DNA of 64,000 nucleotides from Streptomyces sp. 1331.2 (GCF_900199205.1 NZ_OBMJ01000001.1:806001-870000); one strand, 5' to 3'; positions 25,088 through 34,279 are shown, counted from the first letter of the stretch. Numbers and translations: made by a program. Notes: generated from the letters alone by a model not told the origin.

Positions 25088-25480
25088 TCAGCAGCTCTGG
25101 TCAATCAGGGAGAACGTGGCGTAGTGGTCGCCGGTGTAGTAGTCCTCCTGGTACTCCTGGCCGGTCACGATCCGGCGGGCGCCGCGGGTCGGCGAGCCCG
25201 GGGTGATGACGGTGTACTCGTGGTAGTAGCCGTAGCTCTCGCGGGGGAGGACGTTCTCTCTGTTCTGGAAGACCACGCCGTCCTGGGAGTAGGGGAACGG
25301 CCCGTCGGAGGCGATCAGGTCGAGGGTGTCGGTGGCCTCCGACGGAAGGGCGGAGAGGCACACGGTGCCGCTCACGGCGGCGTGCGCCTCGGTGGCGACG
25401 GCGACCGGCGCGAGGGTCATCAGGGCGACGGCGGTGACGGCGGCAGCGCGGGTCTTCCACGCGCGTAGAGTGCGAGTCAT
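25088..25480 (-). CDS. Secreted guanyl-specific ribonuclease, RNase Sa type
   Basis: 130-residue precursor. A signal peptide ending AHA (res 32-34) leaves a 96-residue mature enzyme, exactly the length of RNase Sa from Streptomyces (Kitasatospora) aureofaciens. In mature numbering the disulfide cysteines C7 and C96 and the catalytic E54, R65, R69 and H85 all coincide; SDGPFPYSQDGVVFQN is near-identical. It cuts RNA after guanosine outside the cell. ATG 25480 follows TGGGGGC. No barstar-like inhibitor gene is found nearby. Confidence 0.95.
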   Translation of the reverse strand: MTRTLRAWKTRAAAVTAVALMTLAPVAVATEAHAAVSGTVCLSALPSEATDTLDLIASDGPFPYSQDGVVFQNRENVLPRESYGYYHEYTVITPGSPTRGARRIVTGQEYQEDYYTGDHYATFSLIDQSC

Positions 25481-25754
25481 GCCCCCAGTGTGGCGAGACA
25501 CCGTCAAGACCGGAACCCCTCCACCGAAGTATTAACCAGCGGGTAACTCCCCTTTACCTGGGCCGACTTGGCCCGTACTCCCGCCTCCCGGCAGCCCTCC
25601 GCGCCAGCGTCCACGAACCGTCCGGGCGGCATATGGGTCGACCGCCATCGAACTACCGTCGGGGCCCGCCCGCCCCGCACTGCGGGCCCTCGCCGCCCCG
25701 GAGCGGGCCGCATAGAGTGACGGATCACGACGGACCGGAACGATCTCCGACGGG

Positions 25755-27341
25755 GTGGACCACACGGTGGACGAAGGGGTGGACGTGGCGGCGAACGAGA
25801 ACACCGCGCGGACGGCGGCGAGCGCACTGGCGGCACCCACCGCACTGACCGCCCACCAGCTGGTCGGCCTGCTGGTCGACCCCGGCAGTTTCCACAGCTG
25901 GGACGAGCCGCCGCCCGGCCCGCCCGCCGACCCCGAGTACCGCGCCTCGCTCGACCGGGCCCGTGAGCGCACCGGCCTGGACGAGGCCGTCCTCACCGGA
26001 CTCGGCCTGATCGACGGCCGGACTGTCGCCCTGGTCGTCTCCGAGTTCGGCTTCCTCGGCGGCTCGATCGGCGTCGCGACCGCCGAGCGGATCACCCGGG
26101 CCGTCGAGCGGGCCACCGCCGAGCGGCTGCCGCTGCTCGCGCTGCCGGTCTCCGGCGGCACGCGGATGCAGGAAGGTTCGGCGGCCTTCCTCTGCATGCT
26201 GCGCATCACCGCCGCCGTCCAGACCCACCGCGCCGCCGGCCTCCCCTACCTCACTTATCTGCGCAACCCCACCATGGGCGGTGTCTTCGCCTCCTGGGGC
26301 ACGCTCGGCCAGCTGGTCCTCGCCGAGCCCGGTGCCCGGCTCGGCTTCCTCGGCCCGCGCGTGTACGAGGAACTGCGCGGGGTGGAGCTGCCGGCCGACG
26401 TCCAGCAGGCCGAGACGCTGGCCGAGCACGGGCTGGTGGACGCCGTCGTCCCGCCACAGCAGCTGCGCGAACTGGTCCGCCGCACGCTCGCCGTCCTCGG
26501 CACCACACCACCTCCCGCCGAGGCCCCGGACGACGCCGCGTCCCCTACAGAGGGGACGGACGACGCCCGCTCCGAGCGCCCCGACGCCTGGGACTCCGTC
26601 CTCCGCACCCGCCGCCCCGACCGCCCGGGCACCCGCGAGCTGCTGCGGCGCACCGCCGAGGAGCTGGTGCTGCTGGACGCGCCCGGCGGCCGCGGCGGTG
26701 CACTGGTCCGCGCGCTGGCCGTCCTCGGCGGCCGTCCCGTGGTGGTGGTCGGCCAGCAGCGGCAGTCCCCGGAGCACGAGCGCCCCTTCACCGCCGCCGA
26801 CCTGCGGGCCGTCCGACGCACCGCACTGCTCGCCGAACAGCTCGGGCTGCCGCTGGTCACCGTCGTGGACACGGCCGGAGCCGAGCTGTCCGCCCAGGCC
26901 GAGCGGGAGGGCATCGCGGTGGAGATCGCGCACTGCCTGACCACCCTGCTCGCGCTGCGCACCCCCGTCCTCGCCGTGCTGCTCGGCCAGGGTTCGGGCG
27001 GCGGCGCGCTCGCCCTGCTCCCGGCCGACCGGGTGATCGCCGCCGGCCACGCCTGGCTGGCGCCACTGCCCCCGGAGGGCGCCTCGGCGATCGTCCACCG
27101 GGACGGTGCGCACGCCGCCGAGCTGGCCCGGGCGCAGGGCATCGGCGCGCACCGGCTGGCGGAGGTCGGGCTGGTCGACGAGGTCGTCCCGGAGCTGCCG
27201 GACGCCGCCGAGGAGCCGGAGGCCTTCTGCGCACGACTCGGACGGGCCCTCGGCAGGACGCTCGGCGCCCTGGCGGCCCCCGAGGCGGACCGGCTCGCGG
27301 CCCGGGCCGCCCGCCACCGCCGGCTGGGCGATTCGCGCTGA
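25755..27341 (+). CDS. Fused acyl/acetyl-CoA carboxylase carboxyltransferase (beta-alpha)
   Basis: 528 residues with two crotonase-fold halves. The N half (about 60-250) resembles AccD (GLIDGRTVALVVSEFGFLGGS; GGTRMQEG; YLRNPTMGG), the C half (about 290-500) AccA (TVVDTAGAELS; GQGSGGGALALLPADRV). It transfers carboxylate from biotin to a CoA thioester. The AccD zinc ribbon is missing and no biotin carboxylase or BCCP gene is adjacent. The start is uncertain: GTG 25755, 25767, 25779 and 25785 are all in frame. Confidence 0.82.
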   Translation: MDHTVDEGVDVAANENTARTAASALAAPTALTAHQLVGLLVDPGSFHSWDEPPPGPPADPEYRASLDRARERTGLDEAVLTGLGLIDGRTVALVVSEFGFLGGSIGVATAERITRAVERATAERLPLLALPVSGGTRMQEGSAAFLCMLRITAAVQTHRAAGLPYLTYLRNPTMGGVFASWGTLGQLVLAEPGARLGFLGPRVYEELRGVELPADVQQAETLAEHGLVDAVVPPQQLRELVRRTLAVLGTTPPPAEAPDDAASPTEGTDDARSERPDAWDSVLRTRRPDRPGTRELLRRTAEELVLLDAPGGRGGALVRALAVLGGRPVVVVGQQRQSPEHERPFTAADLRAVRRTALLAEQLGLPLVTVVDTAGAELSAQAEREGIAVEIAHCLTTLLALRTPVLAVLLGQGSGGGALALLPADRVIAAGHAWLAPLPPEGASAIVHRDGAHAAELARAQGIGAHRLAEVGLVDEVVPELPDAAEEPEAFCARLGRALGRTLGALAAPEADRLAARAARHRRLGDSR

Positions 27342-27350
27342 CGGCCGGCG

Positions 27351-27370
27351 CCCGCGCCATGTGGCGCGGG
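27351..27370. terminator. Hairpin terminator after the carboxyltransferase
   Basis: Perfect CCCGCGCC-ATGT-GGCGCGGG stem-loop 10 bp downstream of the stop. Confidence 0.65.
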
Positions 27371-27809
27371 TCTCAACGACGGGTTGATCGTCTGTACCCA
27401 AAGTGCTTCCCCCGGACCCCCGGGTGACGGCCCCGACGGTTCAAACGGTGAGTGCGCTCACACGGAATCAGCGCCCACGACGGTCCGTAGTAGGCACCCG
27501 CGCACCGCCCGCGCCGCCCCCACGACCCCCTCGTTCGCGCACGTCAGAAGGGGTCTGCGCGCTCCCCGAGACCGGCCCTTCGAATCCACGGCGACCACCC
27601 CTGTACGACTGCCCGTCGTAACGAGGGGGTCTTGGCGACCACCGATCCGGTCTGCCAACAATGGCTCTCGTCGCCAGCCACACCGGCTCCTGTCCCGCCG
27701 GTGAACGGCTTACTGCCGAGTCACCCCCGCGACCGCAACGGCCCCTGTCCGGCCCGACGGTCCCGGGCGGGGAGTGACCCGGCCCAACCTGATTGAGGTC
27801 CTGTTCTAC
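27371..27809 (+). other. Long leader/promoter region of the transglycosylase gene
   Basis: About 440 bp without a convincing gene. It contains a perfect small hairpin GTGAG-TGCG-CTCAC at 27448-27461 and several weaker ones, and ends in the TTGAGG ribosome site before 27810. The length suggests a long 5' leader. I looked for the c-di-AMP riboswitch motifs found before the other cell-wall hydrolase in this window and did not find them. Confidence 0.4.
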
Positions 27810-28205
27810 ATGCCCGCTTTCAAGCTCCGTATGCGTACTTCGGCCGCGATTCTTGCCGGTGCCGCCGGCCTGACCGCCCTGGGCGCCGGCGTGCTGCCCG
27901 CCTCCGCGAACGCCGCCACCGCCTCCCCGAAGACCATCGCCGCCCAGATCGTCCCGGCGAACCAGCTGGCCTCGTTCAGCCAGATCATCTCCCACGAGTC
28001 CGGCTGGAACGTCAGCGCGACCAACCCGAGCTCGGGCGCCTACGGCCTGGGCCAGGCGCTGCCGGGCTCCAAGATGGCCTCGGCCGGCGCGGACTGGAAG
28101 ACCAACCCCACCACCCAGATCAAGTGGGCGCTGGACTACATGAACTCCCGCTACGGCAGCCCGAACGCCGCGTGGAACTTCTGGCAGGCCCACCACTGGT
28201 ACTAA
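27810..28205 (+). CDS. Small secreted transglycosylase-like protein
   Basis: 131 residues. A signal peptide (about res 1-35, cleaved near ANAA) precedes a compact lytic-transglycosylase-like domain: SQIISHESGWNVSATNP has the catalytic Glu, and SSGAYGLGQALPG the substrate loop. This is the short aggregation-promoting-factor/Rpf-like form, acting on peptidoglycan. It ends AWNFWQAHHWY. ATG 27810 with TTGAGG 9 nt upstream is preferred over GTG 27774. Confidence 0.85.
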   Translation: MPAFKLRMRTSAAILAGAAGLTALGAGVLPASANAATASPKTIAAQIVPANQLASFSQIISHESGWNVSATNPSSGAYGLGQALPGSKMASAGADWKTNPTTQIKWALDYMNSRYGSPNAAWNFWQAHHWY

Positions 28206-28291
28206 GCCGACCCCATCGGCTCACCGACTCCCACCCGTCCCCTGACCACTCCCCCTCACCCCGGGGGTCGGACAGGGACCACCGGGGTGCC

Positions 28292-28336
28292 CGAGAGGGC
28301 CCGGACCCGCGCGACCCGCGGGCCCGGGCCCTCTCG
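28292..28336. terminator. Strong bidirectional hairpin terminator
   Basis: CGAGAGGGCCCGG (28292-28304) pairs perfectly with CCGGGCCCTCTCG (28324-28336). It lies between the convergent transglycosylase and HD genes. Confidence 0.75.
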
Positions 28337-28404
28337 TGGTTTCCCCCGGCGCCGCCGCCCCGCCCCGGGTCACAGCGCCCGACCCCGGCCTCCGGGGGCT
28401 CCCG

Positions 28405-28980
28405 TCACAGCTCGTCCGTGAGCCCCAGCAGCTCGCGCATCCGCGCGTACTTGTCGACCAGGCGCTCCGCGGTCTCCCGGTCGAGCGAGGCCAGCCGGCC
28501 CGGGTCGGAGTTGTGTGCCAGGTCGGCCCGCTTGACGAGCAGCGCACCGGGCGTCGCCAGGATGCGGGCGGTGTACTCCTCGACCGGCTCGTCCGGGCGC
28601 CGGGTGAGCGCGTCGACGATCGCCTTGGTCTCCTGCGGCAGCGCGGCCGCCGCCAGCCACTCCCGGCTCAACCGGTCGTCCTCGACGGTGTCGTGCAGCC
28701 AGCCCGCCGCGATCTGCGCCTCGCTGCCACCGCGGGCGGCCGTCCCGCGGGCGACCGCCGCGATGTGCTCGCAGTACGGGTGGCCGTTCTTGTCCACCTG
28801 CCCCCGGTGGGCGCCGCGCGCGATCGCCTCCACCTCGCGCAGGCTCAGGTACCCGCGCTCCGTCGACTCGCGATCCCTCGACTCGCGCTCCCTCGACTCG
28901 CGCTCCGTCGACTCGTCCATCGGCTGGTCCATCGGCTCGCCCGTCGACTCGTCCATCGGCCCGTCCGTCTGCTCGTCCAT
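28405..28980 (-). CDS. HD-domain hydrolase (small alarmone hydrolase-like)
   Basis: 191 residues. The C-terminal domain has the metal motif set of RelA/SpoT-type HD hydrolases: H in GAHRGQ, HI in YCEHIAAVA, HD-ED in GWLHDTVEDD and KRADLAHN. A (p)ppGpp or nucleotide pyrophosphohydrolase role is plausible. The first about 43 residues are low-complexity repeats of MDES/RES encoded by a gactcg-rich repeat tract (about 28850-28980). TACGAT-N6-ATG 28980 looks like a leaderless promoter. Confidence 0.78.
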   Translation of the reverse strand: MDEQTDGPMDESTGEPMDQPMDESTERESRERESRDRESTERGYLSLREVEAIARGAHRGQVDKNGHPYCEHIAAVARGTAARGGSEAQIAAGWLHDTVEDDRLSREWLAAAALPQETKAIVDALTRRPDEPVEEYTARILATPGALLVKRADLAHNSDPGRLASLDRETAERLVDKYARMRELLGLTDEL

Positions 28981-29136
28981 CGGCTCATCGTAGGCCCGTG
29001 ATCGACGCCTCGACGGCCGCTGGTTTACTGCCCCGGGGGTTCGACCGCTTCAGGAGTCCACCGGCTCGCGGGTCGACGCCTCCGGCGGGAGACCCCCGCC
29101 GTACCCGGCAGGCACGTCCGAGCGATCCGAGGAACC

Positions 29137-30063
29137 ATGCCATCCCTGCACCCGCTGCTGTCCGCCTTCGCGCCGATCTGGGCGATCACCGGAGTCGGCT
29201 ACGTCGTCGGCCGCACCCGGCTGCTCGGGCCGCACGCCGAGACGGTGCTCAACCGGTTCGTCTTCCACGTGGCGATGCCGGCCGCGCTCTTCCTGATGAT
29301 CGCCCGCACCCCGCTGGACCGTTTCGCCAACCCGTCGATGCTGGCCTTCGCCGCCGGCACCGCCGTCGCGATCGGTCTCGGGCTGCTCGCCGGGAAGCTG
29401 GTCTTCGGGCGCAAGCCCGGCGAACTGGCCATCGGCGCGATGGCCTCGGGGTACGTCAACTCCGCCAACCTCGGCATCCCGGTCACCATGCAGGTCGTCG
29501 GCGACGCCTCCTTCGTGGCCCCAGTGGTGCTGTTCCAGATCCTGCTGGTCACCCCCGCCGTGCTCGCCGTCCTGGACGGCGGAGCCGCCGGGCGACGGGC
29601 GCTGCTCACCCTCCCCGTGCGCAACCCGATCCTGCTGGCCGCCGCGGTGGGCGCCGCCGTCTCCGCGGCCGGGCTGCACCTGCCCGCCGAGCTGAACCGT
29701 TCCTGCGAACTGCTCGGCGGCGCCGGGGTGCCGACCGCCCTGATCGCCCTCGGCATGTCGCTGCACAACCGCCCGCCGGCGGACGGCCGTTCGCGCCGCG
29801 CCGAAGTCGGGCTGATCGTCGCGGTCAAGACCCTGCTCCAGCCGCTGGTCGCCCTCGCCGTGGCCGGGCCGCTGCTCCACCTGTCCGAGCACCAACTCCT
29901 CACCGTGGTGCTGTTCTCCGCGCTGCCCACCGCGCAGAACGTGTACACCTACGCGCGCGAGTACGGGCAGGGCACCGTGCTCGCTCGGGACGCGGTGCTC
30001 TGGTCGACGCTGGTGTCGATGGCGACGCTGTCGGTGATCAGCTGGACCCTCGGGCCGGCGTAG
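29137..30063 (+). CDS. AEC-family (auxin efflux carrier-like) transporter
   Basis: 308 residues with about ten hydrophobic helices. The N-terminal PIWAITGVGYVVGR, the central SGYVNSANLGIPVTMQ and the C-terminal LPTAQNVYTYAREYGQ are AEC/malonate-carrier signatures. It probably exports or imports small organic anions. GAGGAACC precedes the ATG. Its 3' end overlaps the convergent MarR gene by 26 bp. Confidence 0.87.
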   Translation: MPSLHPLLSAFAPIWAITGVGYVVGRTRLLGPHAETVLNRFVFHVAMPAALFLMIARTPLDRFANPSMLAFAAGTAVAIGLGLLAGKLVFGRKPGELAIGAMASGYVNSANLGIPVTMQVVGDASFVAPVVLFQILLVTPAVLAVLDGGAAGRRALLTLPVRNPILLAAAVGAAVSAAGLHLPAELNRSCELLGGAGVPTALIALGMSLHNRPPADGRSRRAEVGLIVAVKTLLQPLVALAVAGPLLHLSEHQLLTVVLFSALPTAQNVYTYAREYGQGTVLARDAVLWSTLVSMATLSVISWTLGPA

Positions 30064-30568
30064 CGCCCCCGCCTTCCCGCTCCCGCGTCACCCGCGTCCC
30101 TCGCGCCTCCTGCGTCTCCCGCCTGGCGGCGGCCACCACGGTGGTCACGGCCGCCAGGAAGCGCCCGGCCGTCTCCAGCTCCGCCGGCTCGAACTGCCGC
30201 ATCGCGGTGAGCAGATCGCCGATCAACCCGCCGAAGAACCCCTGCCCCAGCTCCATCGCCCGGTCCTCCACCAGCAGCCGCACCCGCCGACGGTCCTGCG
30301 GGTCGCGCTCGCGCCGGATCAGCCCGAGCCGTTCCAACCGGTCCACCAGGCCGGTGGTCCCGGCCGAGTTCAGCCGCAGCGCCTCACCGAGCCGGCCCGG
30401 GGTGACCACCTCCCCGGCCCTGGCGGCGTCCAGCAGATGGATCAGCGCCCGCAGATCCGTCGGATGCAGACCGTTGCCGGCCGCGAACTCGGCCCCGAAC
30501 AGGTCCAGTTCGACCGTCAGACCGCGCAGCAGATGGACCAGCCGCATCGGCTCCTCGACCTCGGACAC
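30038..30568 (-). CDS. MarR-family regulator
   Basis: 176 residues. Winged helix-turn-helix (LHPTDLRALIHLLDAARAGEVVTPGRLGEALRLNSAGTTGLVDR) with the wing RERDPQDRRRVRLLV. GTG 30568 is chosen for GAAAGGA about 8 nt upstream. It is divergent from the alpha/beta hydrolase at 30717 across a repeat-rich operator, so it probably represses that gene and itself. A GGCACG/CGTGCC hairpin (30588-30603) lies in its own leader. Confidence 0.85.
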   Translation of the reverse strand: MSEVEEPMRLVHLLRGLTVELDLFGAEFAAGNGLHPTDLRALIHLLDAARAGEVVTPGRLGEALRLNSAGTTGLVDRLERLGLIRRERDPQDRRRVRLLVEDRAMELGQGFFGGLIGDLLTAMRQFEPAELETAGRFLAAVTTVVAAARRETQEARGTRVTREREGGGATPARGSS

Positions 30569-30614
30569 CCTGTCGTCCTTTCCTCGGGCACGCTCTCGTG
30601 CCACTATTCTCTCG

Positions 30615-30662
30615 TTCAGCGAGATACTTGCCGAGCAAGATGCTTGTCGAGCGAGATGCTTG
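30615..30662. promoter_or_regulatory. Triple 16-bp tandem operator between MarR and hydrolase genes
   Basis: Three head-to-tail copies ending in (a/g)ctTG start at 30615, 30631 and 30647, with a degenerate fourth at 30663. Adjacent copies create the palindrome CTTGC-CGA-GCAAG (30627-30639). The array lies between divergent starts, typical of MarR autoregulation. Confidence 0.6.
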
Positions 30663-30716
30663 TTCGACGAGTGGTTCGGCACGCCATCACACCACACCCC
30701 ACCCGCGGAGGCCGTC

Positions 30717-31580
30717 ATGCCCGCCCGCACCGCCCCCTTCCTCGCCGCCTACGACGCCCTGCTCGCCCGCTGGCCCGTTCCGGTCGAAGCCCTCACCGTC
30801 CGCACCGCCCACGGCACCACCCGGATCAACGCCTGCGGCCCCCGCGACGGACGCCCCCTCGTCCTCCTCCACGGCGGCGGTGCCACCTCCGCCATGTGGT
30901 TCGCCAACGCCGCCGCCTGGGCCGAAGCCGGACACCGCGTCCTCGCCGTCGACCTCATCGGCGACCCCGGGCGCAGCGTCCACGACGGCGTCCTGCTCGA
31001 CGGCGTCCCCGGACTACTCGGCTGGCTGGACGCCGTCCTCGACGGGCTCGGCGTCCCCGAGACCGACGTCTGCGGCCATTCCTACGGCGGCTGGATCGCC
31101 CTGGAGTACGCCCTGCACGCCCCCGCCCGGGTCGGCCGGCTCGCCCTGCTCGACCCCACCCAGTGCTTCGCCGGCTTCCGCCCCGGCTACCTGCTGCGTG
31201 CGCTCCCGCTCTTCCTCCCCGGCCGCACCCCGGACCGCGCCCGCTCCTACCTCGACTGGGAAACCGGCGGCTCCCGCCTCGACGCCGACTGGCGGGAGCT
31301 CTACGCCCTCGGCTACGCCGACTTCCCCGCGACCCGCGTCGTCACCGGCCCGCGCCCCACCCCGGCCCACCTCCGCACCCTGACCAGCCCGGTCCTCGCC
31401 CTCCTCGCTGCCGGGAGCCGCACCCACGATCCGGCCCGAGTCGCCGAAGCCGCCCGCCGCACCCTCCCGGCCGCCGAGGTCGCCATCGTCCCGGACACCG
31501 CCCACCACAACCTGCCGATGGCGGCCGCACCCGAGGTCAACCAGCGCCTCGTCGAGTTCCTTTCCGGCGCCCGGGCCTGA
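30717..31580 (+). CDS. Alpha/beta hydrolase
   Basis: 287 residues. PLVLLHGGGATSAMW carries the oxyanion loop, CGHSYGGWIALEYAL the nucleophile Ser, a later Asp lies in SRTHDPARV, and PDTAHHNLPM the His. There is a lid insertion of about 60 residues. It is probably an esterase or hydrolase induced when the divergent MarR regulator is released. A weak ribosome site (GCGGAG) precedes ATG 30717. A small CGGGG-TTT-CCCCG hairpin directly follows the stop. Confidence 0.83.
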   Translation: MPARTAPFLAAYDALLARWPVPVEALTVRTAHGTTRINACGPRDGRPLVLLHGGGATSAMWFANAAAWAEAGHRVLAVDLIGDPGRSVHDGVLLDGVPGLLGWLDAVLDGLGVPETDVCGHSYGGWIALEYALHAPARVGRLALLDPTQCFAGFRPGYLLRALPLFLPGRTPDRARSYLDWETGGSRLDADWRELYALGYADFPATRVVTGPRPTPAHLRTLTSPVLALLAAGSRTHDPARVAEAARRTLPAAEVAIVPDTAHHNLPMAAAPEVNQRLVEFLSGARA

Positions 31581-31790
31581 CGGGGTTTCCCCGACCCCGG
31601 ACAAGGCCGCCCTCCCGCACCCCCGTCCCGAGGCCGACCCGCGCCAGAAGTCGACCAGGCCGACTTCCCACGCTTTCCGCCGGTCCTCCCGGACCGCCGC
31701 GCTGAGCTCGGGCCACGATGGGCACGGGCACGGTGGGCGGGTGTCGAGAGCGTGGACGTGGGTGGGGGGCGGGGACCGTAGCGTGGGCGG

Positions 31791-32566
31791 ATGACCGAGG
31801 GCGGGCAGGCCGGCGGATCGCGGGTGAGTGCGACTCATGTGATGGCGTCGGCCGTCGTGTTCGCGATTCCGGTGCTCAAGCTGGCCTGGACGCTCGGGGG
31901 CGGGGACGCCGCCCGGGGGCGCCCCTGCTGGCCATGGGCCCGGTCAACTGGGTCGACGTCGTGATCGGGATGTTCTTCGCCGAGCCGGTGCTGGCGGTCG
32001 TCCTGGCGGCGGTGGCCTCCCACGTGACGTACGCCGTCCGGGCCGCCCAGGGCGGTGCCGCCCGGCACCGGGGGCGGGCGTTGGCAGAGACGGTGGCCCG
32101 TGCGGCGATCCTGCCGGGGGCGCTCGGGGTGGTGGTCGGCGCCTTCAACGGGCTGTGGGGGGGCGTGACCGCGGGCGCCCTGGGCTACCTGCTGCGACTC
32201 GGGGTGATCGCCGAGTACCGTACGGGCGGTCGCTCCGCCGCCACCGGTCACCGCGCCGGCCGGCCCGCCGTGACCTTCTGGCCGCGGGCCGCCGAGTCCG
32301 CCCGGATCGCGGCCCTGGTGCTCACGCCGGCCGTGCTCCCGGTGTTCTCCGTGGTCGCGGCCCTCGACGGGCGGTCCTGGACCAGCGTCCTGATGTGCGA
32401 CGTGAACACCGGCTCCGGCCCGCAGCGCGCCCGCCTGGTCGAGCTGGCCCGCGAGGCCCCCGGCGTCGTCGGCTGGGACGTCCCCGCCCACGAGATGGTC
32501 AGCGGCACCAACTGCGCCGTCGACCCCGACGACGTCCTCCGCGCCCCCTGGTGGCGCAGCAGGTGA
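31791..32566 (+). pseudogene. Membrane protein interrupted by a one-base frameshift
   Basis: ATG 31791 encodes a hydrophobic helix (MASAVVFAIPVLKLAWTLGG) but the frame ends at about 31962. From about 31920 a second frame continues a consistent membrane protein (GPVNWVDVVIGMFFAEPVL..., three more helices, cytosolic-looking Cys-containing tail). One extra G in the five-G run at 31915-31919 would join them as DAARGGAPLLAM. Either the gene is broken, or the run is phase-variable or a sequencing error. The family is not recognised. Confidence 0.6.
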
Positions 32567-32691
32567 ACGCTGCACAGCAGTAGAACGGTGGCGCAGCAGT
32601 CGAACGCTGCTCGTCGCCGTCGGCGGTCGGGCGCCCGGGCAGTCGTAGGGTCACGGCTTCCCGGGCCCCGGACCATCGGGCCGTCGGGCCG

Positions 32692-32955
32692 TCAGTAGAT
32701 CAGGTACCCCGGGCGGTGCCCTTCGTCGTCGATCTCCCCGGTGGCCTGGGCCCGCAGCTTGCGGGACAGTTCCTCCAGGGCGCGGGAGGCCGCGACCTCC
32801 TCGCCGATCCTGGCGAGCGGACGGTCGTCGGCGCTCTTCACGGACTCGCCGTGCGCGCTCAGGCCCGGCGCCCGCGCGCCCGTCAACCTGGCGTCGCACG
32901 CCGTGTGCACGCCGTCCTCCTCGAAGCTCAGCTCCACGTCCCACTGGTTGTGCAT
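32692..32955 (-). CDS. DUF1876 domain protein
   Basis: 87 residues, the whole family length. W-D-V-E-L-F-E-DG at the N-terminus, a middle G-A-P basic stretch and IGEEVAASRALEELSRKL near the C-terminus match DUF1876, a small actinobacterial dsRBD-like fold of unknown function. An excellent AGGAGGT ribosome site precedes ATG 32955. Confidence 0.87.
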   Translation of the reverse strand: MHNQWDVELSFEEDGVHTACDARLTGARAPGLSAHGESVKSADDRPLARIGEEVAASRALEELSRKLRAQATGEIDDEGHRPGYLIY

Positions 32956-33322
32956 GCCACACCTCCTGGCGCCGGCCCCCGTCGCGCCTGTCCGGACCGG
33001 CACGGACGGTGACCCGTGGCGGCCGCTCACACCAGCGTGCGCCTGCCCCTCCGGTGGCGGCAAGCGCGGCCGCCGACGACCGGTGTGCCGGGGGGCGTTG
33101 CCGCGAACCGGGGCTGCGGGGGCGGCGCGGTTCCGGGGGCGCGGTCCCCGGGGAGCGCTTCCGGGGGCGCGGTAACGACGGCAGCACCGCGGTCGGCACC
33201 GGGTCACCGTCCGATCGGCCCGGCCGCCGCCCCGGCGGTACGCTGACGGAAGCGGCCGCGACCGCCGCCCCACCCCGGATCCGTCGGCGCGGCGCGGGCA
33301 GCGACAACCTGGTGGTCCCTCC
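32956..33322. other. Intergenic region between DUF1876 and EamA genes
   Basis: 367 bp, extremely G-rich. It holds a direct repeat of ttccgggggcgcggt (about 33131 and 33160) and a -10-like TACGCT at about 33239, probably part of the promoter of the EamA gene. No coding signal is convincing. Confidence 0.35.
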
Positions 33323-34279
33323 GTGGCGGTCTTCCTCCTCGCCCTCAGCGCAGCCTGCTGTCTGGGGCTCGGCTTCGTCCTCCAGCAGCACGCGGCGCAG
33401 CGGGCCCCCCGTGCCGACATCCTGCATTGGCGGCTGCTGCTGGACCTGATGCGGATGCCGCAGTGGCTGCTCGGCACCGGGTTCATGGTCAGCGGGCTGA
33501 TCCTCTCGGCGCTGGCACTCAACCAGGGCGAGGTGTCCCTGGTCGAGCCGCTGCTGGCCACCAATCTGTTGTTCGCGATGGCGCTGGCGCGGGTGCTGAC
33601 CCGTCAGACGCTGGGCCGCTCCGGCTGGATCGGGGTGCTGCTGCTCGGGCTCGGGGTGACGGCCTTCATCGTCGGCGGGCGGCCGACGGGCGGCGGGGCG
33701 CCGGCCGGGGAGCTGCGGCACTGGCTGGTGGTCGGCACGGTGGTCGGCCTGGTCGTGCTGCTGGTCTCGCTGGCGCGGCGGCTGCCGCTGTTCGAGGAGG
33801 CGACCTTGCTGGCGCTCGCCGCCGGGCTGCTCTACGGCCTCCAGGACGCGCTCACCAGGACCACCACCCAGCGCCTCGACCACCAGGGGCTGACGGCCGT
33901 GCTGCAGAGCTGGCAACCGTACGCGGTGGTCGTGGCGGGTGTGGTCGGGCTGCTGCTGGTGCAGAGCGCCTTCGAGGCCGCGCCGCTGCGGATGTCCTTG
34001 CCCGCGTTGACCGCCGCCCAGCCGCTGGCCGGGATCGCCTGCGCGGTCGGCTTCCTCGGCGACCGGCTGCAAGTAACCCCGGGGGCGCTGGCCTGGCAGT
34101 CCGCCGGGCTGGTGGCCATCGTGATCGGGGTGATCGTGATCGGGCGCCACCCGGCGATGCCCGGCACCGTCCGCGAGACCCTGGAGAGCATCGGCGCCTT
34201 GCCGGAGGAAGACTCCGAGGGCAGGTCGGACGGCGGCCCGGAGGAGAAGCCCGACGGCAGCCGGGAGAGCACGCCCTGA
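33323..34279 (+). CDS. EamA/DMT-family transporter
   Basis: 318 residues with nine or ten hydrophobic helices and two internally repeated EamA halves (GEVSLVEPLLATNLLFAMALARVL; ALTAAQPLAGIACAVGFLGDRL). It has a charged, Glu/Pro-rich C-terminal tail. The substrate is unknown; similar Streptomyces proteins are called DMT transporters. The start GTG 33323 lacks a strong ribosome site and is uncertain. It is followed after 9 bp by the DUF6629 gene, likely co-transcribed. Confidence 0.82.
   Translation: MAVFLLALSAACCLGLGFVLQQHAAQRAPRADILHWRLLLDLMRMPQWLLGTGFMVSGLILSALALNQGEVSLVEPLLATNLLFAMALARVLTRQTLGRSGWIGVLLLGLGVTAFIVGGRPTGGGAPAGELRHWLVVGTVVGLVVLLVSLARRLPLFEEATLLALAAGLLYGLQDALTRTTTQRLDHQGLTAVLQSWQPYAVVVAGVVGLLLVQSAFEAAPLRMSLPALTAAQPLAGIACAVGFLGDRLQVTPGALAWQSAGLVAIVIGVIVIGRHPAMPGTVRETLESIGALPEEDSEGRSDGGPEEKPDGSRESTP

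Noticed and set aside
27371..27809. c-di-AMP riboswitch before the small transglycosylase
   Set aside because: The conserved blocks (GGGGTGAA, CGACAGCTxACCTCG) that are clear at 62107-62237 are missing here.
31581..31790. Minus-strand fragment reading AVREDRRKAWEVGLVDFWR
   Set aside because: It looks protein-like but has no start, no ribosome site and no extent; insufficient to call a gene.
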